This document shows positions 1 through 6,818 of a stretch of DNA of 8,590 nt, piece by piece. The stretch is from Syntrophomonadaceae bacterium. Lineage in GTDB: Bacteria > Bacillota > Syntrophomonadia > Syntrophomonadales > Syntrophomonadaceae. Each line of letters starts with the position of its first letter. The stretch's first letter is position 1. A program made the translations under genes and the position numbers. The DNA is taken from the NCBI GenBank assembly GCA_012798055.1, contig JAAZOA010000058.1, positions 1 to 8,590 on the forward strand. Direction: 5' to 3'. The notes under the pieces were generated by a model. That model saw only the letters and a list, made by a program, of their open reading frames with translations, had not been told where the DNA came from and did no database searches.

Positions 1-264
1 CCCGGTCTGTTCAACCTTTACCAGCAGGGTGTCTTCATCACAGTCATATAAAACCTCTTTCACTGCCTGGACGTGGCCTGAGGTCTCACCTTTCATCCAC
101 ATAGCCTGGCGACTGCGGGAGAAAAACCAGGTCCGGCCGCTCTCCATAGTCCTGGCCAGGGCCTCCCGGTTCATGTAGGCCATCATCAGCACCTGGCCGC
201 TCTGCCAATCCTGGATAATGGCCGGCACCAATCCATGCTGGTCGAACTTGATTTTGTCCATCAT
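1..264 (-). CDS. hisI: Phosphoribosyl-AMP cyclohydrolase HisI, partial (3' end outside window)
   Basis: Opens the adenine ring of phosphoribosyl-AMP to give ProFAR, the third step of histidine synthesis; cytosolic metalloenzyme. I translated the 88 visible codons. The conserved WMKGETSGH block is at about residues 56-64, followed by the DCDED cluster at 74-78, whose three alternating Asp residues bind Mg in the family. The downstream Cys-His motif (ACHTG type) that binds Zn falls past position 1, so the gene is cut by the window edge, not visibly broken. Two ATG codons stand in tandem (264-262 and 261-259). The first gives an ATGA overlap with the hisF stop and the second a 1-base overlap. 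I chose 264 because it lies nearer an AAGGAG at 283-278, but either is possible. A hisE pyrophosphohydrolase domain may follow (hisIE fusion); this cannot be judged here. Confidence 0.93.
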   Translation of the reverse strand, partial: MMDKIKFDQHGLVPAIIQDWQSGQVLMMAYMNREALARTMESGRTWFFSRSRQAMWMKGETSGHVQAVKEVLYDCDEDTLLVKVEQTG

Positions 265-1019
265 ATCCTCATCGCCACTCCTTTTTCCGCCAGGTAGTGC
301 TTGGCTTGCTTGATGGTGTACTCCCGGTAATGGAAGATCGAAGCGCACAGAACCGCATCAGCCTCACCATCAACGCAGGCCTCGTATAAATGTTCCAGGG
401 TTCCGGCCCCTCCCGAAGCAATCACCGGAATCGAGACCGACTCAGCCACCGCTTTCGTCAAGGGGATATCATAGCCATTGCGGGTTCCGTCTTTGTCCAT
501 GCTGGTCAGGAGTATCTCCCCGGCTCCCAGTCCCTGGGCCCTACAGGCCCACTGCACAGCATCCAAGCCGGTCGGGACCCTTCCGCCATTGATGTAAACT
601 TCCCAACCTCCGCCGGCTCTCGCCCGGGCATCTATGGCTACGATGATGCACTGGCTGCCGAATTTCAAAGCCCCCTCCGTGATCAGCAGAGGATTCTGGA
701 TGGCGGCAGAATTTATGGAGACCTTGTCGGCACCAGCCATGAGGGTGGCCCGCATATCGTCCAGGGTGCGTATGCCTCCCCCTACGGTGAAGGGTATGAA
801 AACTTCCCGTGCGGTGGCCCGCACTACTTCCAGCATGGTATTCCTGGCTTCGTGGGAAGCTGAAATGTCCAAAAATACTAGCTCATCGGCTCCCTCCCGG
901 TCATAAAAGGCCGCTTGTTCTACCGGATCGCCGGCATCCTGCAGGTGCAGGAAATTGATCCCTTTCACCACCCGCCCGGCGTGCACATCCAGGCAGGGAA
1001 TGATCCTCTTGGCTAACAT
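261..1019 (-). CDS. hisF: Imidazole glycerol phosphate synthase, cyclase subunit HisF
   Basis: Cyclase half of IGP synthase. It takes ammonia from HisH and PRFAR and yields imidazole glycerol phosphate plus AICAR. The protein is 252 residues, the normal length for this (beta-alpha)8 barrel. Visible landmarks are IIPCLDV with catalytic Asp11, the phosphate-binding VGGGIRT at about 79-85, IDAR with the second catalytic Asp at 130, the LTSMDKDGT block near 170-178, and IASGGAG near 200-206. The ATG at 1019 is preceded by GGAGG at 1031-1027 with a 7-base spacer. That site lies across the end of hisA, whose stop is only 3 bases upstream, so translation is probably coupled. The 3' end overlaps hisI. 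No key residue is missing. Identification is secure; HisA is the only close relative, and it is the next gene. Confidence 0.98.
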   Translation of the reverse strand: MLAKRIIPCLDVHAGRVVKGINFLHLQDAGDPVEQAAFYDREGADELVFLDISASHEARNTMLEVVRATAREVFIPFTVGGGIRTLDDMRATLMAGADKVSINSAAIQNPLLITEGALKFGSQCIIVAIDARARAGGGWEVYINGGRVPTGLDAVQWACRAQGLGAGEILLTSMDKDGTRNGYDIPLTKAVAESVSIPVIASGGAGTLEHLYEACVDGEADAVLCASIFHYREYTIKQAKHYLAEKGVAMRI

Positions 1020-1022
1020 ATT

Positions 1023-1766
1023 CTATCCTCCGGTCCGGTTTTCTCCAGCCGCAGCCAATGCCTCGGCCAGGCTCAGCTTACCATCATAGAGGGCCTTGCC
1101 GATAATAGCCCCCATCACACCTATCGCCTCCATCTTGCAGAGGTCCCTTATATTTTCGGCGCTGGAAACCCCGCCCGAGGCAATTATCTGCAGGCCGCTG
1201 TACCTGGCCATCTCACCGATGGCTGCCAGGTTGGGACCCTGTAACAGCCCATCCCGGCTGACATCGGTATAAACAGCGGTTACTACTCCCAACTGCCGCA
1301 TCTGCAAGCCGAACTCCAGAGCCGGCACGCTGGATTTTTCCAGCCACCCTTCGATCGCCACCATGCCATCCCGGGCATCGATCCCCAGCACGATTTGGCC
1401 AGGGCCGAAAACTTCCAGTAATTCCTCCATGAAGCCTGAGCTCTGCAACGCCCGGGTGCCTATTATCACCCGGCTGGCCCCGATAGCCAGCATGCGCTCA
1501 ACTGCTGAAAGGGTGCGTAATCCCCCGCCGACCTGGAAAGGGATATCAATAGCCGCGGCAATCTCCTGTATGGCCTGCAGGTTGCGGGATTCGCCTTCGA
1601 ATGCCCCATCCAGGTCAACTACATGCAGGTATTCGGCTCCCTGTTCCTGAAAACTGCGGGCTATCAGCCCGGGATTGTCAGAATACACCGTTTTATTCTC
1701 TTGCTTGCCCTGCACCAGACGCACACACTGTCCGTCTTTGAGGTCGATAGCCGGATAAATGATCAT
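1023..1766 (-). CDS. hisA: ProFAR isomerase HisA (phosphoribosylformimino-AICAR ribotide isomerase)
   Basis: Amadori-type isomerisation of ProFAR to PRFAR, the substrate of HisHF. The 247-residue protein is a (beta-alpha)8 barrel of usual length. The N-terminal IIYPAIDLKDG carries catalytic Asp8, and the second catalytic Asp is in LGIDARDG at 130. VGGGLRT (about 79-85) and IIASGGVSS in the last quarter are the two phosphate-binding loops. TDVSRDGLLQGPN is typical of HisA and separates it from HisF. The ATG at 1766 overlaps the hisH TGA as ATGA (1763-1766), with GGAG about 8 bases upstream of the start inside hisH. Overlap on one side and a 3-base gap on the other suggest translational coupling through hisH-hisA-hisF. 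Nothing odd was seen. Confidence 0.98.
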   Translation of the reverse strand: MIIYPAIDLKDGQCVRLVQGKQENKTVYSDNPGLIARSFQEQGAEYLHVVDLDGAFEGESRNLQAIQEIAAAIDIPFQVGGGLRTLSAVERMLAIGASRVIIGTRALQSSGFMEELLEVFGPGQIVLGIDARDGMVAIEGWLEKSSVPALEFGLQMRQLGVVTAVYTDVSRDGLLQGPNLAAIGEMARYSGLQIIASGGVSSAENIRDLCKMEAIGVMGAIIGKALYDGKLSLAEALAAAGENRTGG

Positions 1767-2374
1767 GACAATAGCTCCGCGAAATTCCGCAGTACTCTGA
1801 GGCCCAGCTCGCTGGATTTCTCGGGGTGGAACTGGGTGGCAAACAGGTTTCCCTTTTCAATGGCAGAAACAAAATCTATCCCGTACTCGGTCCGGGCCGC
1901 TACCACCGACTCATCCTCCGGGACCACATAGTAGGAATGGACGAAATAAAAATAGCTGCCGGAAGGAATGCCAGCCAAAAGCTGGCTCCGGGGATTCACG
2001 GTGATGCTGTTCCAGCCCATCTGAGGCACTTTGTACTGAGGGGGCAGCTCAAATTTCTTCACTTGCCCCGGTATTATACCCAGGCCCTGGTGGACACCAT
2101 TTTCATAGCTCACCGAAAACAGCAGCTGCAAACCCAGGCAGATCCCCAGGAGGGGAATCTCCCTTTCCACCAGGCTCTGAATGGTTTGGTCCAAACCGGC
2201 CTGGCGCAGGTTGGCTATGGCGTCTGCAAAAGCCCCTACCCCCGGCAACACTACCTTGTCGGCGGCCAAAATCGTTTCCGGCGCGGATGTGGTGATGGTC
2301 TCGTACCCCAGCTTCAGGAATGCGTTGTTGACACTGGCCAGATTCCCCATCCCGTAGTCAATGATTGCGATCAA
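1763..2374 (-). CDS. hisH: Imidazole glycerol phosphate synthase, glutaminase subunit HisH (TTG start)
   Basis: Class I glutamine amidotransferase that makes ammonia for HisF. From the start chosen here it has 203 residues, the usual length. The N-terminal IAIIDYGMGNL, the oxyanion region LPGVGAFADA at about 43-52, GICLGLQ with nucleophile Cys79, VPQMGWN at about 116-122, and FHPEKSSELG with His183 and Glu185 complete the catalytic triad. I start it at TTG (2374-2372) because the family begins at this IAIIDYG strand and because GGAGG at 2388-2384 sits 9 bases upstream. An in-frame ATG at 2413 would add 13 unrelated residues, overlap hisB by 25 bases and has no well-placed ribosome binding site. 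There are 14 bases between the hisB stop and this start. The gene overlaps hisA by 4 bases. Confidence 0.96.
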   Translation of the reverse strand: MIAIIDYGMGNLASVNNAFLKLGYETITTSAPETILAADKVVLPGVGAFADAIANLRQAGLDQTIQSLVEREIPLLGICLGLQLLFSVSYENGVHQGLGIIPGQVKKFELPPQYKVPQMGWNSITVNPRSQLLAGIPSGSYFYFVHSYYVVPEDESVVAARTEYGIDFVSAIEKGNLFATQFHPEKSSELGLRVLRNFAELLS

Positions 2375-2383
2375 TTTTTGGTG

Positions 2384-2388
2384 CCTCC
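2384..2388 (-). promoter_or_regulatory. Ribosome binding site deciding the hisH TTG start
   Basis: A GGAGG core lies directly after the hisB TAG stop (2391-2389), 9 bases before TTG at 2374-2372. It supports the TTG over the upstream in-frame ATG at 2413, which lies inside hisB and upstream of this site. Confidence 0.8.
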
Positions 2389-2985
2389 CTACAATTGGCC
2401 TTTGGAAGACCATACCCCTTCGATTTTGGGTTCGATGCCCACCGCTGTCTTGAAAGCCCGGGCAAAGGCCTTAAATACCGCTTCGATTATATGATGCGAA
2501 TTTTCACCCTTCAACAGGTCAATGTGGATGGTAATCCCCGCGTGGTTGGCCAGGGCCCGGAAAAACTCCTTGATGTTCTCGGTGCTCAACACCCCCAGCT
2601 TTTCGGCCGGTACCGGCACATCATAGACCAGGAAAGGGCGGCTGGAAATGTCCACCACAACCCGGGCCAGGGCTTCATCCATGGGGATGGTGGCTTCGCC
2701 ATAACGCTTGATCCCTTTCTTGTCCCCCAGGGCGGTCTTGATGCATTCGCCCAGGCAGATCCCTATATCTTCCACCGTATGGTGGTCATCTACATCCATA
2801 TCTCCCCGGGCCGCCAGTTTCAGATCACACAAGCTGTGCACGGCGAACAGGGTCAACATGTGGCTGAGGAAGGTGATCTCGGTGTCGACCTGATGCTGAC
2901 CGGTGCCGTCCAGGTTCAACTCCACAAACATCTCGGTTTCCCGGGTCTTTCTCTTGATCTCGGCGATTCTGTCTATCTCTCCCAT
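2389..2985 (-). CDS. hisB: Imidazoleglycerol-phosphate dehydratase HisB (monofunctional)
   Basis: Mn-dependent dehydration of IGP to imidazole acetol phosphate. The 198-residue protein matches the monofunctional form and has no N-terminal HAD phosphatase domain as in the bifunctional enterobacterial enzyme. Both family signatures are intact: VDDHHTVED with metal ligands at His68, His69 and Glu72, and GENSHHIIEAVFK with His164, His165 and Glu168. PMDEAL at about 101-106 is also typical. One oddity is the first metal-ligand region, which reads FLSHML with Ser41 before His42 where the family nearly always has FFDHML or FLDHML; the usual GIGF just before it and HG just after it are also changed. 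The start is ATG at 2985 with AGGAGA 7 bases upstream; an in-frame upstream ATG at 3015 would overlap hisD by 28 bases. The hisD stop is 2 bases upstream. Confidence 0.96.
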   Translation of the reverse strand: MGEIDRIAEIKRKTRETEMFVELNLDGTGQHQVDTEITFLSHMLTLFAVHSLCDLKLAARGDMDVDDHHTVEDIGICLGECIKTALGDKKGIKRYGEATIPMDEALARVVVDISSRPFLVYDVPVPAEKLGVLSTENIKEFFRALANHAGITIHIDLLKGENSHHIIEAVFKAFARAFKTAVGIEPKIEGVWSSKGQL

Positions 2986-2987
2986 AG

Positions 2988-4274
2988 CTATCTCTCCTTT
3001 CGTACCTGCAGGCAATTGGCATGTGCAGTCAGGCCCTCCACCTGGGCCAGTTTGATGATATCGTCGGCATCATCCTCCATCCCCGCCTGAGAATAGTAGA
3101 TGATACTGGAGGCTTTGGTAAACGTGTCCACCGTTACCGGCGAATAAAACTTGGCAGTGCCTCCGGTGGGCAGGATATGATTGGGCCCGGCCATATAATC
3201 GCCCACCGGCTCCGGGGTGTTGCTGCCCAAAAAGATCGCTCCAGCATTGCGGATCTGGCTCAATATCTCAAAGGGTTTGTCCACCATCAGTTCCAGGTGT
3301 TCAGGAGCGATGGCATTGGCGACCTGGCAGGCTTCCTGCAGGTCCTTCACCAGGATCAGCGCTCCATGCTCAGCCAGGGATTTTTCTATGGTTTCACGCC
3401 GGGACAGATCCTTGACCTGGCGCTTGATCTCCTCTTCTACCCGGTCCAGCAGGTCCGGGTCATACGTGACCAGGATGCTGCGGGCCAACACATCATGTTC
3501 AGCCTGGGACATCATGTCTGCACCCAGGTAGACTGGATTGGCCATGTGATCGGCGATGATCAGTATCTCGCTGGGACCAGCCAGCATGTCGATATCAACA
3601 TCCCCATACACCATTTTTTTGGCCAGGGTAACATATATATTGCCGGGACCGCTGATCAGGTCGACTTTGGGGACGGTCTCAGTTCCCCAGGCCAGTCCGA
3701 ATATGGCCTGAGCCCCGCCCATCTTGTATATTTCCTTTAAGCCTATCTCCGCTGCCGCCACCAAGGTGTAGGGATTCATCCGGCCATACCGGTCGGGAGG
3801 ACTAACCATGGCTATCTCCTCCACTCCCGCCACCATTGCCGGCAACGCATTCATCAGCACCGAAGAGGGGTAAGCAGCAGTCCCACCCGGCACATAGATC
3901 CCCACCCGGCGCAGCGGACGATAAAGCTGCCCCAGGATATTGCCCTTGGCATCGGGTTCCATCCAGGAATTTTTAAGCTGTTTCTGGTGGAAAAGGGTTA
4001 TATTGTCTATGGCCTTGCGCAGGGCGATGACGTAGTCGTCATCTACCTGGTCCCAGGCTTCCTCGATCTCCTGCTCGCTCACCCTGAAAGTCCTAGTGTC
4101 GATAGTGGCGCCATCAAACCGATAGGTACAGTCGAATATACCCCGGTCACCCTGGCTCCTGACCCGGTCCGCGATCTCCGCCACCCGACTCTGATAAACT
4201 GACAGGTCCAGGGCTTCCTCCGCCAGGAAAGCCTTTAGATCTCCGGAACTGGTATTGAAGCGCTTGATCTGCAT
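2988..4274 (-). CDS. hisD: Histidinol dehydrogenase HisD
   Basis: Zn-dependent, NAD-linked four-electron oxidation of L-histidinol to L-histidine, the last two steps of the pathway. At 428 residues it has the normal family length. Visible landmarks are YVPGGTAAYPSS at about 127-138, GGAQAIFGLAWGT at about 186-198, SGPGNIYV near 208-215, and AGPSEILIIAD near 232-242. The catalytic and metal residues are in place: Gln257 and His260 in SQAEHD, Glu325 and His326 in APEHLE, Asp359 in GDYMAGPNHILPT, and His418 in LTAHA near the C-terminus. The ATG at 4274 has AAGGGGGA about 6 bases upstream and follows the hisG stop by 2 bases. hisC, often next to hisD or hisB in such operons, is not between hisD and hisB here. 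Confidence 0.98.
   Translation of the reverse strand: MQIKRFNTSSGDLKAFLAEEALDLSVYQSRVAEIADRVRSQGDRGIFDCTYRFDGATIDTRTFRVSEQEIEEAWDQVDDDYVIALRKAIDNITLFHQKQLKNSWMEPDAKGNILGQLYRPLRRVGIYVPGGTAAYPSSVLMNALPAMVAGVEEIAMVSPPDRYGRMNPYTLVAAAEIGLKEIYKMGGAQAIFGLAWGTETVPKVDLISGPGNIYVTLAKKMVYGDVDIDMLAGPSEILIIADHMANPVYLGADMMSQAEHDVLARSILVTYDPDLLDRVEEEIKRQVKDLSRRETIEKSLAEHGALILVKDLQEACQVANAIAPEHLELMVDKPFEILSQIRNAGAIFLGSNTPEPVGDYMAGPNHILPTGGTAKFYSPVTVDTFTKASSIIYYSQAGMEDDADDIIKLAQVEGLTAHANCLQVRKER
2993..2998 (-). promoter_or_regulatory. Ribosome binding site for hisB
   Basis: AGGAGA lies within the last codons of hisD, 7 bases before the ATG at 2985. It favours that ATG over the in-frame ATG at 3015 and implies translation coupled to hisD. 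Confidence 0.7.
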
Positions 4275-4276
4275 GG

Positions 4277-4927
4277 CTATTCCCCCTTGATTTCCAACTG
4301 TATTTTTTCCAGCAAGGGCTGGATAATCTCGTACTTGGTGCGATAACTGACCCGGTTGCCGATGAGACGGGTGGTGGATTCCATTATGCTTATCAATTCG
4401 ACCAGGTTGTTTTCCCGCAGAGTGCGCCCGGAGGAGACCAGGTCTACGATCACATCGGAGAGCCCCATCAACGGAGCCAACTCAATATTGCCGTGGAGAT
4501 TGATCACTTCCACCTGCAGGCCGTGGTGGCGGAAGAAGTTTTCAGCCACATGGGGGAATTTCGTGGCTACCCGCTTATAATTCAGCTGTTTCAGGGTCAA
4601 GCCCCCCATCTCGGCAGGTACCGCCACCACGAAGCGGCAGTAGCCGAACCCAAGGTCCACCATCTCGAATATATCCTTGCCCTGCTCGACTATAACATCC
4701 TTGCCGACTATGCCTAGATCGGCAGCCCCGTGTTCCACATAAGCCGGGACATCGGTGGGCCGGCAAATGATATATTTGTAATGGGGTTCTCCGGGATAAC
4801 TGAATATCATGTTGCGGCTGTCCGACAGGAGGCCTTCATGGGGTAATCCCACCGCTTCAAGTAAGGCGACGGTCGGGTCCAACAAGGTCCCCTTGGACAG
4901 GGCGATGGTCAAACAATTTTCCTGCAT
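4277..4927 (-). CDS. hisG: ATP phosphoribosyltransferase catalytic subunit HisG, short form
   Basis: First committed step: ATP plus PRPP gives phosphoribosyl-ATP. The 216 residues correspond to the short HisG class, which lacks the C-terminal ACT-like histidine-sensing domain of the roughly 300-residue form and needs HisZ for activity and feedback. Motifs are IALSKGTLLDP at about 8-18, RPTDVPAYVEHGAADLGIVG at 56-75, ATKFPHVAENFF near 121-132, NIELAPLMG at 147-155, and the PRPP-binding loop DVIVDLVSSGRTLRENN at 158-174. I chose ATG at 4927, 20 bases after the hisZ stop, because the strand expected at the N-terminus begins soon after it and GAGGGGAG lies 9 bases upstream. A TTG at 4951 overlapping the hisZ TGA would add eight residues and is less likely. 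hisZ lies immediately upstream, as expected for partners of one complex. Confidence 0.97.
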   Translation of the reverse strand: MQENCLTIALSKGTLLDPTVALLEAVGLPHEGLLSDSRNMIFSYPGEPHYKYIICRPTDVPAYVEHGAADLGIVGKDVIVEQGKDIFEMVDLGFGYCRFVVAVPAEMGGLTLKQLNYKRVATKFPHVAENFFRHHGLQVEVINLHGNIELAPLMGLSDVIVDLVSSGRTLRENNLVELISIMESTTRLIGNRVSYRTKYEIIQPLLEKIQLEIKGE

Positions 4928-4936
4928 CTCACCTTG

Positions 4937-4944
4937 CTCCCCTC
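4937..4944 (-). promoter_or_regulatory. Ribosome binding site for hisG
   Basis: GAGGGGAG lies 9 bases before the ATG at 4927 and just after the hisZ stop. A second purine-rich stretch, AAGGTGAG, directly abuts the ATG and is too close to act. The site supports 4927 over the TTG at 4951. Confidence 0.6.
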
Positions 4945-4947
4945 TCT

Positions 4948-6102
4948 TCAATCAGCGTCGATGTATATAAGTGAATAGTTGGTCCTGCCTTCCAGTTTGG
5001 CTGTGAGCTGTTCCCGGCTTAATCCTTCCACATCGAGTTCCGCAATCTTGCCCTCTGCCTGCAGGGCATTGGCTTCATTGACCATAGCCCGCCAGTCATC
5101 GCCGCCGATGAGATAACGGTGGGCTTCCTGTTCCTGGTTTTTCAGCACCAGGGTCAGCCGGTCCATCCCCAGGGCAAATCCGGTGGCGGGACAAGGGAAG
5201 CCGAACTGGGACAGGAGCCGGTCATAACGACCTCCCCCCAGCAATCCGTAGCCCAAATCCGGGGAAAACCCTTCGAAAACCACCCCGGTATAGTAATCAA
5301 GCCCGCGCAATACACCCATGTCCACCAGGACCTGGTCTTCAACTCCCATGCTGCACAAAGCCGAATGGACGGCCATAAGCTCCTCAACTGCCTCCACCGC
5401 ATTGCGGCTCTGTTCTATATATGGCAGTTTGCCCAGGATGTGCAGACCCCCGTGCAGTGTAGGCAGCTTGGCGATGGTTTCTTTGAGTTGGTCATTTATG
5501 GGCATCTTCTCCAGCAGCCCGGCCAGGCCCACCAGGTCTTTTTTCTCTACCAGCTTCCTGATCTCTTCCTTGGCAGCTGCATTTATGAGGCTGTCATCCA
5601 GCAGGCTGTTGAATATGCCGATCTGGTTGAGGCTGACCATGAAATTTTCCACTCCGAAATCACGCATGACTTTGACCGCCAGGCTGATTACTTCTGCATC
5701 GGCCCTGGCCCCTGCCGCCCCCAGCAGTTCGATCCCAGTCTGCCAAAACTCCCGGTACTGGGCCAGGTGAGGCTGTACATGCCGGAAAACGTTGGTCGAA
5801 TAATACAAGCGGCGGGGCAGCTTTTCATCCTGCAGGTGGGTCGCCGCCAGGCGGGCGATAGATACTGTCATCTCGGGCCGCAGGGACAAGATGCCCCCTT
5901 CCCGGTCCATGAACAGGAACAGTTTCTCGCGGATATTGCCGCCGGCCTCCACTACCTCCAGGAATTCGAAAGTAGGAGTGGCCACTTCTTCGTAACCGAA
6001 GCTGGTGAACAGTTCGGCCGCCTTTTTTTCCAGGGTGCGCCGGGTTTTCATCTCGTCCGGCAGCAGATCGCGCAACCCTTTGGGGATTTCTCTGTTCCGC
6101 AT
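4948..6102 (-). CDS. hisZ: ATP phosphoribosyltransferase regulatory subunit HisZ
   Basis: HisRS-like protein that has no tRNA role in characterised cases; it binds short HisG to form the active, histidine-inhibited enzyme. The 384 residues include the opening IPKGLRDLLPDE, class II motif RPEMTVSIAR at about 75-84, motif 2 YREFWQTGIELLG at 116-128, RGLDYYTG at 266-273, LLGGGRYDRLL at 287-297 and motif 3 ATGFALGMDRL at 307-317. Residues 329-384 look like a shortened remnant of the HisRS anticodon-binding fold. A true HisRS would be about 420 residues with a full C-terminal domain, and adjacency to short hisG settles the call. The ATG at 6102 has AAGGAG 6 bases upstream. The 32-base gap from the HD gene shows no hairpin or clear promoter. 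Confidence 0.95.
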   Translation of the reverse strand: MRNREIPKGLRDLLPDEMKTRRTLEKKAAELFTSFGYEEVATPTFEFLEVVEAGGNIREKLFLFMDREGGILSLRPEMTVSIARLAATHLQDEKLPRRLYYSTNVFRHVQPHLAQYREFWQTGIELLGAAGARADAEVISLAVKVMRDFGVENFMVSLNQIGIFNSLLDDSLINAAAKEEIRKLVEKKDLVGLAGLLEKMPINDQLKETIAKLPTLHGGLHILGKLPYIEQSRNAVEAVEELMAVHSALCSMGVEDQVLVDMGVLRGLDYYTGVVFEGFSPDLGYGLLGGGRYDRLLSQFGFPCPATGFALGMDRLTLVLKNQEQEAHRYLIGGDDWRAMVNEANALQAEGKIAELDVEGLSREQLTAKLEGRTNYSLIYIDAD

Positions 6103-6134
6103 ATCATACTCCTTTTCAGGTTAGAATCGGGGTT

Positions 6135-6797
6135 TTACAGAAGCTGGACCTCGTTGATGGTCAGCCTGAACCGGCAGTTCAGGTGCAGCGCGGCATGGCG
6201 GCACATCAGCATCTTGGTCAGGAAGATCTCGAAGTATTCCATGACCGAGCACACGCCGGTGTCTATCTCCAACTGCATGGTTATTATCTTCTGGTCCGGG
6301 TCTACCGCCAGTCCAGATCTGGTGACCGCATAATTGACCCGGTCCCGGATGGTGAAAGCGGCCATATCAGTCTTGCGGACCCTTGACCGGTGTACATCTG
6401 ATTTGTCGGCCAGGATCAGTGCTGCGGCCACATTATTGACTGCTTTGCCGTCCGCATGTTCCTCGTGATTGCCGATAGCCCCCATGATAGTGGCAATTTC
6501 GCCCGGCTCCATGTCCAGGTCCAGGAGTATATAAAAAGCAAGCATGGCCCCGGACATACCATGTCCATACCTGGAAACCAGGTTCCCGATATCATGAAGA
6601 TAGCCGGCTATGGCCCCCAATTCCGCCTCACGGCGCTCATACCCCAGTTTAGCAAGGATTTCATAAGTTAGTGACGATATCTTTTCGGCGTGTTGGAAAT
6701 TGTGCTCCAGCGCTCCCATATTGCCGATGTATATATTGCCCAGCTGCAGGTAATCAGCTATGGCGGGATTATCTTTCAAGCTCAAAAAGTCTACCAC
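6135..6797 (-). CDS. HD-domain metal-dependent phosphohydrolase of unknown substrate
   Basis: A 220-residue soluble protein with an HD-superfamily core: EHNFQHA at 31-37 (His32, His36), the HD pair in YLHDIGN at 67-72 (His68, Asp69), GHG at 78-80, NHEEH at 110-114 and LADKSDVHRSRVR at 129-141. The spaced His and Asp ligands suggest a one- or two-metal phosphohydrolase. The C-terminal part (about 168-220) looks like alternating strands and one helix and lacks a motif I recognise. I recall similar HD proteins in Clostridia, but I know of no assigned substrate. The start is GTG at 6797; an in-frame TAG lies two codons upstream and GGA is 8 bases before it. The gene sits 21 bases after the membrane-protein gene and 32 before hisZ, so it is probably co-transcribed with the histidine genes. 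A role in histidine or nucleotide metabolism is inference only. Confidence 0.85.
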   Translation of the reverse strand: MVDFLSLKDNPAIADYLQLGNIYIGNMGALEHNFQHAEKISSLTYEILAKLGYERREAELGAIAGYLHDIGNLVSRYGHGMSGAMLAFYILLDLDMEPGEIATIMGAIGNHEEHADGKAVNNVAAALILADKSDVHRSRVRKTDMAAFTIRDRVNYAVTRSGLAVDPDQKIITMQLEIDTGVCSVMEYFEIFLTKMLMCRHAALHLNCRFRLTINEVQLL

Positions 6798-6818
6798 TGG
6801 CTAAATCCATCCTCATCA

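Noticed and set aside
1826..2494. A 222-codon plus-strand open frame opposite hisH
   Set aside because: It is antisense to a complete HisH with an intact catalytic triad and has no domain signal of its own.
2365..3740. Plus-strand open frames of about 240 codons opposite hisB and hisD (2365-3090 and 3021-3740)
   Set aside because: They mirror well-supported genes and have no family-like motifs, so they are shadows of the codon usage on the minus strand.
4928..4951. TTG at 4951 as the hisG start, overlapping the hisZ stop
   Set aside because: It would add eight charged residues not typical of HisG, and the ribosome binding sequence lies downstream of it, pointing to the ATG at 4927.
4948..6102. 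hisZ as a true histidyl-tRNA synthetase (hisS)
   Set aside because: The C-terminal domain is too short and the gene directly precedes a short-form hisG, which requires HisZ.
5119..6333. A 404-codon open frame on the plus strand, opposite hisZ and the end of the HD gene
   Set aside because: It lies antisense to a gene with clear HisZ motifs, its translation shows no recognisable domain, and long antisense frames are expected opposite GC-rich coding sequence. It has no convincing independent context.
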